A DNA stretch of 64,000 bases, from the NCBI GenBank assembly GCA_015680685.1, contig MNCI01005245.1, forward strand, positions 486,351 to 550,350, read 5' to 3'. Source of the DNA: Gnetum montanum. Its lineage: Eukaryota; Streptophyta; Gnetopsida; Gnetales; Gnetaceae. The translations under genes and the position numbers were made by a program. Of this stretch, positions 46,091 to 59,760 are shown piece after piece; position 1 is the stretch's first letter, and each line of letters begins with the position of its first letter. The notes under the pieces are model-generated. The model was not told the DNA's origin, did no database searches, and worked only from the letters and a program-made list of their open reading frames with translations.

Positions 46091-46429
46091 TAGCATGGAT
46101 GACCATATCCTCCACAACTGAATTGGAAGGAGGAGATCTAAAAGATTAAGCGAGGTTGTTCATATGAGGAGGCATTTGTTGCACTGGCTTGCTTAGGCTC
46201 ATAGAAAGGTTTAACTTGTTCTGTGTTGACTAACTGCTTTTTGTTCGAACTCTAAAGTTTGTAAATTAACATGGCCCAAGAAGGAAAAGTTTCATGAATG
46301 ATGTAAGACACTTCCCACAATGTCTAGAACTTAGTTCCTTGAGGTACATGTGTGGGGTTCTAGTAGAGAACCTTATCTCTAGGTTGAAATTTGACTTTCC
46401 CTATTCTTAGGTGATGTCATTGCTTGCTA

Positions 46430-47330
46430 AATGCCTTGTGTACTTTATTTAAGGATAGGGCAACTAATCAATTTTCTTCTAGCACATTAAGGTTGGTTGA
46501 TCTTTCTATTTGTGCGAGACTCAAGTCATGATCTAGGTCACATGTTGTTGAAAGTGTATGGAGCTCAGATTGAATAGGAAGTATTAGTAGTTTCCCATAC
46601 ACCAACTCATAAGGAGAGTAGCCTATAGAGAGTTTCCATGTTGAGTAGTAGGCCCAAAGGGCATCATTGAGTCTTTTGCTCCAATCCCTCCTATATTTGT
46701 TGATAGCTCTCATTAAGATCTTTGTAATCTCCCTGTTAGTAACATTTGCTTGACCATATGCTTGGGGATGGTAGGGTGTTGTTAATTTATGTTCAACCCC
46801 CTAGCATTGCATGAGCTTGCAAAAAGTAATGCCTATGAAATGGGTTCCATTGTCAGAAATTAGTGCACGTGGCATTCCAAACCTGTTTATAACATTTTTC
46901 TGTACAAACTATGTAGTAGTAGATGATGTACAGTTGATGATAGCTATTGCTTCTATTCATTTTATGTAGTAATCAATGACGATGATTATGTACACCTTTC
47001 TAGTTAACATGGGCATGATGGGACCCATGAAGTTGATGCCTCATATGACAAAGGGTTCCAGTGATTGGATCCACTGTTGAGGTCCCTTCATTCAAGCCGT
47101 CATCCCACCATCTCGTTGACAACATTCATAAGAGTAGACAAATTGGTGGATGTCCCTAAAGATGGTAGGCTAATAATACCTTATCATCAAGATCTTAATG
47201 GGTGTGCATCTCCTAGCATAGTGGCCCCCACAAGAACCCTCATGAGTATCTTAGAGAATGCATAGTTGATCAACATCAAGTACATACCAATGAACCAAGG
47301 CACTGGTGCACATCTTATAAAGGTGTCCAT
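46430..47330 (-). pseudogene. Element G integrase
   Basis: The C-terminal part is open at 46713-46468 (NKYRRDWSKRLNDALWAYYSTW, YSPYELVYGKLLILPIQSEL). The core upstream on the minus strand shows SDNGTHFIG (about 46850) and a PHHPQA-like block (about 46760). The zinc-binding domain is near 47230-47100. Colinear with D, with numerous stops. Confidence 0.8.
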
Positions 47331-47439
47331 TGATTTTCATGAAGCATTTGGCCTAATGAATAAACTATTATTTCTTCGTATAGTCCATATCTTGTGGCAT
47401 CTCTTGCATGAGAAGATAATTGAGGATGCCATCATACCA

Positions 47440-48830
47440 TTTTGGTTCTATAGGCACTTGTTCCTTTATTGGGCTTATAAAGAGGAGTTCATTAGAAAAT
47501 TGATCCAAGAGCAAGCTCTCCTCTTCTTTGTTATCCCATCGTAACTGAAATAAGTGATTAGTGACCACATTCTTAGTCCTCTTTCAATCTACCATTATAA
47601 GATTGAACTCCTACAAGATCATCAGCCACCATATGACATGAGGGCTTATTGTTGGCTTATTCACAAGGAAGTGAATGGTACTTAGGTCAATGTACACAAA
47701 TAATTTTTATCCAATCACATAGTTCCTAAACTTCTCTAAAGTGTATACCACCACCATTAGTTCTTTCTCCATTGTGGTGTAATTTAGCTATGCACCCACA
47801 ATGGTTCGACTTGCACAGTGGATGTAATATGGATTTTTCTTGTCATCTAACTACATAAGCATGGCCCCCAAGGCATAATTTAATGTGTTTTTCATTATAT
47901 GAAATAGTTTGGAATAGTCAAGTGCTCATATAATTAGAGGCTCTATGAGCTTTTGCTTGAGGCTCTGGAATGCATTTTCACATTATTTGGTCTAGATGAA
48001 TGGAGCATCTTTCTTTGTTAGCTCAACCAATGATTTTTATGATCTTAGAAAAATTCTCTATGAATCGTTGATAGTAGCAAAAGTGTCCAAATAATGACTG
48101 AACATCTTTAACTATTTTTTATTAGTGAGTTATTCCTTGGATGATCCTTATCTTTTCAAGATCCACCTCAATCCCTACCTGAGAAATTTTGTACACCAAT
48201 ACAATGCCCTCCTAGATCATCAGAAGGCTATACTATCAATTAAGCCAAAGATTTGTCTCCAAATACCTTTTAAGCACTTGCTTAAGGTGGTCCAAGGCTT
48301 GCTCAAATGTGGCGCCATAGGTGGAGAGGTCATCCATGAAGACTTCCACCCTGCAACCAATTTGTTGCTAAAAAATTCTCAAAACCAAGCATTGGAATGT
48401 TGTAGAAGTATTACACAGACTAAAAGGCATATTTCAATATGCAAAAGCCCCTTAAGGACTCATGAATGTTATTTTGGCCTAATCCTCTAGTGTGATCTAG
48501 ATTTGGCTATATCCACTATAATCATCCAAAAAGTTGTAATAGTAATGTCCAGATATAGTGTCCAACACTTGATCCATAAATGGCAATGAAAAGTGATCTT
48601 TAAAAGTTGTCATATTCAACAGCTAGAATTCAAGCAGACCCACCACCTACCACATTTCTTTGGCACAATCACGAGTGGACTAACCCATTCACTATCTGTA
48701 ATGGGATAGATAAACCCCACCTTGAGGATTTGTTTAATTTCCTCTTTGTCAATTTACTTTAATTTGGGGCTCAATCACTACTATGGCTGCCTCTTTGGCT
48801 TCATGGTCATATAAATGTAGATACAATGCT
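47440..48830 (-). pseudogene. Element G reverse transcriptase and RNase H
   Basis: The RT active site FMDD is intact at 48340-48329, preceded by GCRVEV. Upstream on the minus strand are IYPI and the GKWRV-like region (48720-48640) and DYSGY near 48520. RNase H follows at about 47970-47560 (ALGAM near 47880, ELNY near 47790, LEKF near 47750). Frame breaks are common, but both catalytic Asp are present, unlike D. Confidence 0.8.
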
Positions 48831-49559
48831 AGCATATCCTAGGACTAATCCCTGTGAGTTTAGAATATGACCAAGCAAAGGTTATTGGCCATTTGTTGAA
48901 CACCATCAAAAACATCCATTTCTGTTCAGGAGTAAGATTGGCATTAATGATTACTAGCTTACCATTTTTCAAAAATGCATACTCCATGCTAGTAGGTAGA
49001 GTTTTCAACTCTAAGGGCTCTTGTTTAAAATTTTCAAGGATTTTCAACTCCCCCCAACTGGTATCATCATTTGCATCATTAGAGATTTGGTGATGAACTT
49101 ACTCTAATTCATCCATTCCTTCAACATAGGCACATGTTAAGCTCTTAGTAAGTTCCATGCAAGGTGTGCTACTTCAAATATTAGCTATCAACCATTGGAT
49201 GCCCTCATATTTTATGGCTGCTATGTTCATGCACCTTTGAATATCTACCTCATTTGCACACTACCTACATGCAAAAATGGATGCCTTTTTCACGAGCCAA
49301 AGTTTCTACATACAATTGCACCTTGTATCGCTATATGCGATGCATGGAACTCACTTCTTCTTGATCTTTCTAAATACATTTTCCTTAGAAATTTCTAGGG
49401 AAAGATCTTTGATGCACATTTTTTCATCAACAGTGCTCAACCACACCCTTCACATAATGATTAAGAAGTCCCCCTTACAATTGTCAACTTTGATTACTAG
49501 GAAATTAATAGAATAAGATCACCTAAAAATAGTGGTTATAATATCTTCTACTAATCCCA

Positions 49560-49730
49560 ATGAAACAGTGATGGACTAATCTACCAATTCTAGATGGATG
49601 TTTCTCTTCTTGAGATGAGGTAGATTTTAGGCATTGTGCATTTCATGAGAAATCACATTAACTCGAGAACCTGAGTTAAGAAGAGCTTTGCATGGCATAT
49701 TCCTAGTAAACTATAATTAAATGAGAGGAC
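49560..49730 (-). pseudogene. Element G aspartic protease
   Basis: Minus-strand reading with CKALLNSGSRVN: the catalytic Asp is now Asn, while the Ser-Gly pair is kept. A LVDSSITVS-like strand follows near 49580. Position between gag and RT as in D. Confidence 0.6.
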
Positions 49731-49794
49731 TTCTAGGATTAGCTCTTTTCCTAGGAAGGTTGCCAGCCTTGATCCAATCTAATATAGTCTGGGT

Positions 49795-52045
49795 TAACAT
49801 AACAGTGTGGATCTTAGGAGGCATCTAGTTTGAAGGGCTCTTGAAAGGAATAGATGCAAAGGATGAAGGAGATACACAAAAACTAGTTGCATAAGTAGGT
49901 GAGGGTTTAGTAGGGCTATTAGTTTGAAAGAATGGTCTTTTATGGGATCTTGATTTTGAACCACTCCATTGAGAAGCCAATTGTAAGTTAATGACCCTAG
50001 TGGCATTACATTGATGTAGTTGGATTGGAAGCTTGCCTTGCATGGATGGAGAAGGTGGTAATTAGGTTAAGGGTGGAGGAGCATCTGTTAAAGAATGAGG
50101 AGGATGATAGGGATATGGGGTTTCCCCTCTAGTAGATGGAGAATGAGTTTTGTAATACTCTAAAGGCTAGTAGTGATGTTAAAAAGAAGCATGACTAGAA
50201 CAGTCATGCAGAGACATTGGTTGCTAAACATAGTACCCATACGGATTTGACTATCTGTAAGGGTACATCTACCTTGGTGGTTGCATCACCCATGACTGTG
50301 GGTGTTGCAACTACTAGTATTACTCATGTGGATGTGGTGGAGCTCCACTTGGATAATAAGTTTGTTGTTACTAGTGGAACTACCTTGGATTACTTTGAGG
50401 ATAAGACAATCTTCTGGGTGCTTACCTTCTTGCCAATCTAGGATTCAACATGTACACCCCAAACTCCTACAAGTGTGACATGATAGGGTAAAATCCTCTA
50501 GGATGTTCGTATTGGTAGATGTCACATCCACCATTGTCATTTGATTTTGACTTCATAACCTCTTCTACTATTGCAGCCTTACCCTTACCCCTTTGGTAGG
50601 CACATTTAGCTTCTTTCTGCCTCTTGCAATCACAATCACTACTCTACTCTCTCAATTCTTCTATGACATTTAGAGCAGTTTATAATTTTTCATCCAAATA
50701 CAACCATAATTTATCAACCTTGGTCAATATATTGAAAACAAATTTTTGTATTAGCAAGGTTTTTTACTGCACCACCTCATCAAGTGATGACTCCTCCTTG
50801 TTGTCACAAAATTGAACCTCCCTTTTTCTAATGGAAGGATCCCTATTATATTCCTCAACACTTCCCCATTTCCTCAACTCTCCTTCTTATTTTACTACTT
50901 TCTCTATCAGCCTTTGGATCTGATGAACTTTAAGTTTTGATAGTCTTCCTTGGGCATAAACCTTAAGAGTTCTTCTTGTTTCTTATCTAAGTTCATCTAT
51001 GATGTGGTGAAGGTGTTCCTGCTAAGAATAACCATGGCCATGGCATCGATGCATGAGAGAATAGTATTTGGCCATGGCAGTGTCCAAGGGTTTATGTGTT
51101 CCTTACTTCCATCCTTGGATCTGCCTTCTCAAATTAGACACTTGAGAGTATGTATGGTGCTTATTATTAAATAGATTTAGAATTGTACTCCACCTACAGA
51201 TGGATTATAGCTCCAAGGACCAATACCAGCTTTCTACTTCCTTGATGAGTGTCCTAGGAGATAGCTTTAATTTCTACCAATCATTTTCAATATTCTATAT
51301 TGCTTAGGCATCATGAAAGGCTTGAAGATGTGTTTGCAAATTAGAGTTATATCCCCCCTCAAATCTATGGATATTGTTCATGTCAAGTTGCTTGAGCCAA
51401 CTATCTTTCAAATGTTTAGTTAGAACTTTTACTACCTCTACGATATCCAGCATACTTCAAGTTGCCAACAAAGTCTCATCATCATCATTATTTCGATGAC
51501 ACCTATGATTTCCTCTGCTACCTCTTCATTCATGATGGGCTTGATGATCATTATTGTCCCATTATTCACCTTCATCATGATTATCCTTTCTACAATTTCT
51601 ATTAGAGCCAAAAGAGAAAGAAAAAGATGCAGACAAAGAGGGTGAAGAGGGAGAAGGATTACCACCACCATGGTATCTGCCACCTCCTCCACTCTTGTCA
51701 TGGCCACATTCATTAACTTTATTATCATCTTGATGCTTACCCAAGCCCCTACTTTGACTCCCACTTTTTCTTGAACCCAGATTATTGATATTGGACTGTA
51801 GCTTTAGGTTCAACCCTCCATCACCAATATCAAGGGTTGGAGAATATTTATGTTGAGAACCCACAGATGAAGGATCCTCATTGTCATTTTGGTTGAGTAG
51901 GAATAAGGGATTGGTGAATCATTTTCCCTTCAAGGCCTCTAGTGCTTCTCCGAGTGTCCATATACTCATCTAGATGAGTATATGCCACCCTACATTCTTA
52001 AGGTATTGGAAATTTAGTATCATCACACTTGTAAGAAGAAGACAT
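49795..52045 (-). pseudogene. Element G gag
   Basis: ATG at 52045 (MSSSYKCDD...), the YTHLDEYM motif near 51970, and a Ser/Gly-rich N-terminal domain (51864-51562, with a SPSSPSLSASFSFSFG stretch). The gag core is at about 51440-50900 (KYHTYS..SNLRRQIQGWK type). A zinc-knuckle remnant at about 50530-50490 reads CDIYQYEHPRGFY, with the second and last Cys lost. The proline-rich tail is at 50150-49795. Stops are frequent. Confidence 0.75.
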
Positions 52046-52181
52046 TTTGCAATTAGAATAAGATATCAATGTGCTTATATTATTATATTTATTTTTAGAA
52101 TGATTTTTAACCTTAGGGTTCATCCAATGATGTTAATAATTTTCACTATGCCTAGATAACACACATTTCAAATAAAATGAT

Positions 52182-52199
52182 TCCCCAACAATGATGCCA
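52182..52199 (-). other. Primer binding site of G (tRNA-Asp type)
   Basis: The minus strand reads TGGCATCATTGTTGGGGA, 13 of 18 bases like TGGCGCCGTTGCCGGGGA. Nearly all differences are C-to-T or G-to-A. It lies one base from the LTR end. Confidence 0.78.
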
Positions 52200-52200
52200 A

Positions 52201-53101
52201 TGATGAGCAACAAATACCCTTGCACTCAATGATACAAATCACTAAGCATTCATGTGCAATCTGTTTGAATTCCATAGACCCTTTGTCTTTCAGTACACTA
52301 GCCTCTAGGAAGTAGAACTAGCCTTGACAGTTATTTGTTGTCTTCCTAATTACACTTGTGATATGTGAAAGTATGGTTAAGTGCAATTGAGATATATGAT
52401 TTTTATTATTCTTATGTTTTATGTTCTAGGTGCTTAAAATAAAGGATGAAAAGGATGAAGTAATTTAATGGCTAATTTAATCTAACTAACTAACCAATAT
52501 TTAACTAATCCTAACATAAGCATCCATTCCCACTTACTATACACATCCTGAACATGCTTAATGCTATTGGATTATCAAATGATAAGTGTTACTAAGATTG
52601 CCAAGTACCAAGTGTATGCTCAAAGTGATCATACTTATGTGCTTAATTAATCACTATTTAATCTAGCTTAGTTTAGTGTAATTAATTATTTAATCATTAA
52701 AGGAAATTTCATAAAACATTAAATGCATAAATAAATTATTAATCTATTTCAAAGTGCTGCAAGGTTTATCAAAAAACTCATCTTTATTATTGCACACACT
52801 ATTGTGCTTAAGTACAACAATGCTCGAATAATGATCCATACACTCTTAACTCCTACTGTAGGCACTTAGAAAAATATTCTAACTTTCAAATGACAAAACT
52901 ACAAGAGCTCCACTACAACTATGATAAGACATGCCATAAACACGATGAGTGAGCACATATTTATAGGTGAAAATAGATACTACATCAACAAGGCCACATC
53001 AATGCATCAAATCATGTGTCGACGGGACTTAGTCGACAAGGCCTAGTCGATGGTGCCTAGTCAATGGGGCCCAGTCAATGCAACCCATTTATGATTCATT
53101 A
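52201..53101 (-). repeat. 5' LTR of G
   Basis: 901 bp. TATA (rc) at 52958-52965. The U3 array (about 52975-53090) has GTCGAC sites and CCTAGTCGATGG / CCCAGTCAATG units. It has more units than the 3' LTR, so the array length differs between the two LTRs, as in A. Confidence 0.88.
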
Positions 53102-53106
53102 GCAAT

Positions 53107-56100
53107 AGATCCTAGAATGAAACAAGCACTGAATTCAGCTTCACACAAATAAATTCAAGGTTTGATTCTCCTTTAGTATCCAAAATTTTCATAGTTTTGT
53201 TTCTTCTTTGAACAAAAAATCAATAGCCAAGATCTGTTTAATCATGGCTTTACTCTTTAGCCAAAAAATTAGTAGTCCAACTATCTTTTTACTATCCAAA
53301 TATTTAAAAATGTTTATAGTGCAATTAATTTTATCTTTTCAAATTAATACAGTGCAAATCTGTTTTCAACATAGAAAATTTTTGTTGTTTTTATCTTCTT
53401 AGTGCATCCAAATATTTCGATTAGAGGCATTTTTCTTGGCTTATTGTATATCTTAACCATTTGAGGCAATGGAAATCTCAAGGTAAGGCATTCACAAAAG
53501 TGTTAGTCTTATTTTCATTTTTGTTTGGCATGAAAATTTTCAACAAAATGTTGATGGTGATTCAAGTGGCTTTTTTGGACAACATGGGCAACATCCAAAT
53601 GGAAAAATTTGAAATATAAAGCATTGTATAGATGTAGGCTTCAAATATTCATACAGTACATGGTACTAGAAATGGGAAAAAATTACAAATTTAAAATTGC
53701 TACTTAGCCCCTTTTCATATTTAGGATTATTCAAGTACAAGATCTAAAACATCAACATCCATGAACTTTAGCTTTATGTCAACTGCATCCTATCTGTTGT
53801 GACTTCAAATTATTACTTTTATATTATTAATTTGTACTACTTTTTGGTGACTCTTATTTGCCTCCATCCTATTGTTTTCTTTTTCTGCTAACTATTGTGT
53901 TGTTGTGCAAGATGAAATTATGATTATGTACTAAAATTACTACTACTACTTTCTTCATAATTTTTCTTCATATATCATGTTTTCACCTTTACTCTTAACT
54001 AAGAATGTTTGCAATTTTCTTTTAATCTTACAACCTTACATTTATTTTCTTGGTTTTAAATTTGGTTTTAATTTTGTTGCTATAGTTTAATCATATACTC
54101 TAAAATCCAATGTATGGTTACTTATACAAACTAGACAAAAATATACATAAATTTTTTAATTGAACTTATTTTCACTTTCCTTAGCATTATCTTCTCATTT
54201 TTATTTTTTATTTTAATATATTTTGTTTAAATTGAAAGGCAATTTTTAAACAAAACCACACAATGAATTTCTTTTGATAGGTACCCCTAGCCATCAATTT
54301 CTAACCTTCATTATTCTGGACTATTACTTTGTATTATTATCTGAATTGAAAATAGTCATTGATTAGAGATGTTGTAGCCCTTTCATAATCATAAAGAAAA
54401 AAAATTTCCCCAACTTATAATTTTATCTACTTAAGATTCTTTACTCTAGATTTCAATTCCTCTATTCTAATTCTAATCTAGTTTGTTGAATGTTTGCCCC
54501 CATTTCTTTATTGTTTTGTAGACCTTGTTGAAAACAATATTAATACTTGATGTGAAAAAAGTAATTAATTTTAAATTTTGAAACAATAAAATCTAAAATG
54601 TATTAAATTTTGAAACTTTTAGCTTTCTAGAGTTGAAAATAAAGTGATAAAATATTGATTACTTGTGAATATGGCTTATGAATTGCATATAATTATGTAT
54701 TAATAATTGAAAATAAACACATATTGATAGGGTTGGTGGTAGTATGTGACAATAAGAGAAGAGAGAGATAGGGTTGGTTTTCAGTTTTCAATATTAGTGG
54801 GTTGTAATTCCAATGTTTTTTTTTAATTCTTACAAAGAAAGTGACAATTCCTTATTTGAAGCAATCTAATATGTTTACAAGCATAGATTGAAACCTGTTA
54901 GTCTTGTTTTAAACACTCCTTTTACATATTCTTATACTTTTTTCAAGAAATAGTTGTAGTGTTTGAAAATAACGTTATGAGAAACAATAACTTGTTTTGG
55001 CATTTTGAGATTTCAAAGAATTCATCATAACCATCTAACCAATTTCTACACCTAGGTTTTTTTTCTACACCTAAATGTGTATTTTACTATCTACATGTGC
55101 ATTTCTATTGTTTAAAATTTTTTTTATTTTTATATGCACAAATGCTTTATTCTATGAAGTGTTATACATATTTTTATTTTAGAAAATTTTTACATATATT
55201 TTTGTTAAACCATTATTACATGATGTTAAAATGTTAAAGTCATGACCTATTAATTCTAAACTTTTTATTGGAAGTTTAAAGTTTAGTTTGCATTAAATAT
55301 GTAATGTTTATTTTGTATAGCATTTCAAAAGATTGTTTATTACTAGGAACATGCACAAATAAGTTGAAGTAAAATAATGCTCTTAAAATTTTAATCTATT
55401 TAATTTTTACCTCAGAAATCATACTTACATATGATTATAGGTATAAAAGTATCCATCTTCATTGTTGAACCTTTAATAGGAATATATCAATTTGAACATT
55501 TATTTCCTTGTTGCAAACTTGAGCATAGCTAAGGCATTAGTTTTCTAATACTATGTGAGATTTTATCATGTAGTTGATTTTTTTTAGTTGAGCTACACTT
55601 GTTGTGACATTACAACTGCATTCTAAAATATGACTACCAATATTTGAATCCTTTATCTTCAAATCTTGTAAGTTTTTTAAGTAGCAATTTTTTCTTGGTA
55701 AAGTTTCCATATGTTGGATTTTACTCTAAGGTAAATCAAATTACATAGATTTCATATGGACTTTAGTATTTTATTACTAGATACATTCATACAACTTAAC
55801 TATAATGTTATATTAGTGCAATCATATAATGAACCTTGATTACTAATATTTGAGATTAAGTTTACAAGTTATTTCAATTAGCACAACTTAGTGAGAAATT
55901 ACTTGTGATGAAATATCATTAAGTTAAAATAGCTAAGTTGCCTAAGCTTTCTTACTTTGCATGAAATTCCTCCAATCAACCTATTTGAGCATATTTGTAA
56001 ATTATCAAGTCTCAAACCTATCATTAATCTTGTTAAGTTCTTTTTAACATAAATGTGATAAGAAGTGTGACAAAATATAAAGCATACTAAGATGAATGAG

Positions 56101-56201
56101 GATTTTTTCCATACTTAGAATCCAAATAATTATTTAATATATTTTATTCTATCATGTTCTTATTATAAAAATATTTTATTATGATATTTTGTAAGTTCAA
56201 A
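53107..56201. other. AT-rich sequence without recognisable genes
   Basis: Continuous with 32451-33036 on the other side of G. Only short spurious ORFs are seen. No LTR, primer site or conserved protein is recognisable. Confidence 0.5.
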
Positions 56202-58487
56202 ATGGCTCATAAAAGAGCTTCACAAGTTATACTTTATGATTTATATGGTTGCACACAACCTTCTAAAAAATAAGAAACTTCAAGCTCAAAAATAGAACAT
56301 GATGAACAAGTAAAACAACAATTGAAAGAAAATTTTGGTGATTCATTAGTCAAAATTTTAATTAGAGGACAGTTCTAAATTTTCTAATGGGGAATCAAAT
56401 GAAAATTTAGATGTAGAATCCAATGACAATTTAGAGTTACAATTTAGAAAAAAAGAGACAATTTCATCAAGAATGGGTTGAGAAAAATACTTGGTTGATA
56501 CTTACTCAACATAATGGAGTAGATATTATGAAATTTTCACTTTGTATAAAATATCATATGATAGGAAAATGGGGTCTTGAAATTGGTTGTAAGACAATTC
56601 TTCATCATGCCATTGTATGCTATAGACATTCAAAATTGCATCAGAGAGTAATAAAAATATGGAAAGATCAACATGATAAAGCAATGAAACCAATTAGTGA
56701 GAATATTTTAGATTACTTAGATGCTAATAAAGAAAGAATAATTACTACAATGAAGGCTACATACTTCACATGCCAAGAAAATTTATCTCTATTAAGGTAT
56801 GAATATTTTTGTGAATTTTTATTGGATATAAAAACTCCTAACATGCTTAGGTGTTGATATTATTCTTCTTACACAAATAGAAAATCTACAAATGATTTCC
56901 TTTTAGCTATTTCAAAGTATTTAGAAGAAATTCAAATAGCAGAAATATAAAGAAGTCCTTATTTTTCTTTGATGATAGATGAAAGCACAAATAGAGGACT
57001 AGATCAACATTTGATTATTTACATCACATATTTAACAGAAAGTGGTAAAGGATTTCCAAAATCAAATTTTTTATGCTTAATAAAATTACTAGATGGGAAA
57101 GGAGAAATAATATATAATGTTGTATTGAAAATTCTAACATAATATCAACTTTCTTGAAAAAACTTATAGCAGTTTCTACCAATGGAGCATCTACTATGAT
57201 TGGTAGAAAAAATGGTTTTGTATCACATTTAAAAAAATATTTTGCAGAACTCATTTCTATTCACTGCATTACACATAGAGAATCATTAGCAATAGTAGAT
57301 GCATCAAAAAAAATTTAGAACTTCTATATGTTGAAAAAATGGCAAATGAAATATATGCATGGGTCCGAAATTCATCTAAAAGAACCAATGAGTTAAATGA
57401 TATGCTAAAAGTAATGTAGCTTGACATACTTGATATTGTACAAATTCATTTTATTAGATGGTTATCTAGAGGAGAGGCCATTGTAAGACTTGTTAAGATT
57501 ATGCTAGCACTACTATCATTTTGGAAGCATAAAAAGAAAACATCTCATTTGTATTAGGCTTTACGAATATATTCATTTCAATTTTGTGTGCATATGTTGG
57601 TTGATGTTTTGACTGAATTGAACAAGTTAAATAAGGTTTTTTAGTAGGAGTGTCATGATTTAACTACTGTTAGTGAGTTCTAGGAAGTAACAATTGGTGC
57701 ATTAAAAAAATGCTTCTTACACAAGGAAACATTTGTAGAAGATACTACATACTTATCAAATTTTTTGCAAAGCACTTTAGATGGTTTTAATAAAATTGAA
57801 ATGAATGAAAAAATTACTGAGAAACATGCTTTAATATATGATTAGGTTCTAGTTAAGAAGAGTGATTTTATGAAAAAAGCTATGAAAATTTTAATTTTAG
57901 GCAAATTTCAAAGTTGTTAAGAGCTCACAAAAGGTTATATTTTAAATATTATTAGTTTTTTAAATGACCATTTCCCATATATTTCATTTTTTAATGCAAC
58001 AATGTTATTTAGCCCTTGTTATTATCCCTCAAAGAATAATGATTTATTTCAAAAATTAAGACATTGATTAGAACAACTATTGAATCATTTTTAGATTGAT
58101 AATTTGGAAATAGATGATGATAGAGAACTCATTGATACAAAATCTTGTAAGAGAGAGCTTGTTAAATTTGTTAATGTAATGAATTATGGCTATTCTATGA
58201 AGGATGCTTGGAGAATTTTTTGAAACAAGAAACTTTGGGAATTATATTTTCCAAATATGAAGAAGTTATGGCAATGTATATTAATAATTCCAACTAGTGC
58301 TATAGACTGTGAGAGAGGATTTTCAAAGTAAAATTTTATCAAGGATATTAAAAGAACTCTTCTTAGTATTGAAACACTTGATGGTTAATGCATATATCTT
58401 TCAATGGTCCTCAAATGTTAGTTGTTGATTGGAATAGAATTCTCTATTTGGAAAGATGTTAAGGAAAGAAATATTCTTGATCTTTGA
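56202..58487 (+). pseudogene. hAT-family transposase (DUF4371 type), decayed
   Basis: ATG at 56202 (MAHKRASQVILYDLYG). The longest open part (56495-56857) matches the TTF-zinc-finger/DUF4371 region of hAT transposases: KLHQRVIKIWKDQHDKAM and TMKATYFTCQENLSL. Then SPYFSLMIDESTNRGLDQHL, where the Asp in the IDEST motif is the expected catalytic type, ending with a hAT dimerisation motif PTSAIDCERGFSK near 58290 and RTLLSIETLDG. Multiple stops and small frameshifts are present. I could not find terminal inverted repeats or an 8-bp duplication. A domesticated ZMYM-like gene is the alternative, but the decay argues against a functional gene. Confidence 0.75.
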
Positions 58488-58953
58488 ACAATACTTAGGA
58501 AAGTTTGATTTTGCACAAATAACTTTTGTAGAGGTAATATTTTAATTACAATAATAAATTTTAGTTTCACTTTTATAATAAATTATTTTTTATTATGATT
58601 TTATTACAACATAATGTTAACTTGATTTAGTTTCAATCATGCAAGGAAAACATATGGATTTAAATTATTAACTAGGAAATGCAATAGACAAAAGTAATTT
58701 TAATGTAGTTGTCTATTTGGAAAGATGTTAAGGAAAGAATGATTCTTGATCTTTGAACAACACTTAGAAAAGTTTGATTTTGCACAAATAACTTTTGCAG
58801 AGGTAATATTTTAATTAGAATAATAAATTTTAGTTTCACTTTTATAATAAATTAATTTCATTATAATTTTATTACAACATAATGTTAACTTGATTTAGTT
58901 TCAATCATGTAGGTAAATCATATGGATATAAATTATTAACCAGGAAATGCCAT
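58443..58953 (+). repeat. Tandem duplication, period 269 bp
   Basis: About 242 bp starting TCTATTTGGAAAGATGTTAAG at 58443 recurs at 58712 with few differences. The repeat unit begins inside the last codons of the hAT coding region, so it duplicates the 3' end and downstream flank of the transposase. Confidence 0.8.
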
Positions 58954-59330
58954 GTATTGACTATTCAAAAATGATAATTTACATTTATTTTTTTATCGTG
59001 GGTTGTCAATAGTCTTATTAATTTAAATGTATTCAAGATATTTTATAACTTAATTAGGTAATTCAAATCATTAATTAATTATAATTTATAATAATTAGTT
59101 ATTAAATTCAGTTTGGTTAAAATTTTATGTTAAAAATTATTGTTTAAATTTTTAAACGTGGAAGGCATGAAAAAATATTTTTATGACTTTGTGTTTAAAA
59201 TATTATTTTTATCACTTTACATTTTTAAAAATGTGTGTTTAGACTCTTTTCCATTTTAGAAATGCACTAAAAAATTTTGAGATACCTTTTATTATTTTGA
59301 ATTTCCAAGGCTGCTCACAACATTTCTTGT
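58954..59330. other. AT-rich spacer
   Basis: No gene or repeat recognised between the hAT remnant and element I. Confidence 0.4.
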
Positions 59331-59384
59331 GGGATGACAATCCCATGCCTCTCATCATTTGTCACATCCTCAATACTATCATAC

Positions 59385-59760
59385 TTTTCTCCAACATATG
59401 TCACTAACAACAATGTAGGAAGGATTGGCACCATAACCTCAACAAAAGAATGCCACTTGCATCGTAAACATACAAGTGAATAATAATGTTAGTAGATCTA
59501 AGCCTAAGTCTTAGAAACATCCTTTCTTTAGGATAGTTTCGACACAAGTAAATAAAACTAGTAGACCTACAAGCTCATCAAGACTAGCACAAGGCCAATC
59601 TAATGCAACACCCTTTCTCACAAAAACAATGTCTCTTAATCTTACACAAAAGCCAATATCCATTATCACTCTAATACAAAACATAAAAAGATAAACCTAT
59701 CATTGGGGAGAGACAAAGAATTCTATGCATTATTAATAATGATAAAGGATGTGGTTGTGT
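59385..59760 (+). pseudogene. Element I gag tail
   Basis: Broken reading with AQGQSNATPFL and KHPFFRIVS, which match the Pro/Asn-rich gag C-terminus of B (19690-19600, minus strand). Core and zinc knuckle are missing. Confidence 0.55.

Larger units (their letters stand above)
33037..53101 (-). mobile_element. Element G: complete autonomous-type gag-pol-ORF2 element (holds H)
   Basis: Reverse element with LTRs 33037-33897 and 52201-53101 and perfect TSD GCAAT. It is about 13 kb without H. In its own direction: primer site, gag, protease, RT, RNase H, integrase, A/T repeats, inter-ORF blocks, internal promoter, intron, ORF2 and polypurine tract. It shows the full gene order from which A-like elements have lost pol. 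All genes carry stops, so it is inactive now. Confidence 0.9.

Noticed and set aside
56202-58487. A host ZMYM/DUF4371 gene
   Set aside because: Numerous stops and shifts, no intron pattern, and AT-rich intergenic surroundings favour a dead transposase.
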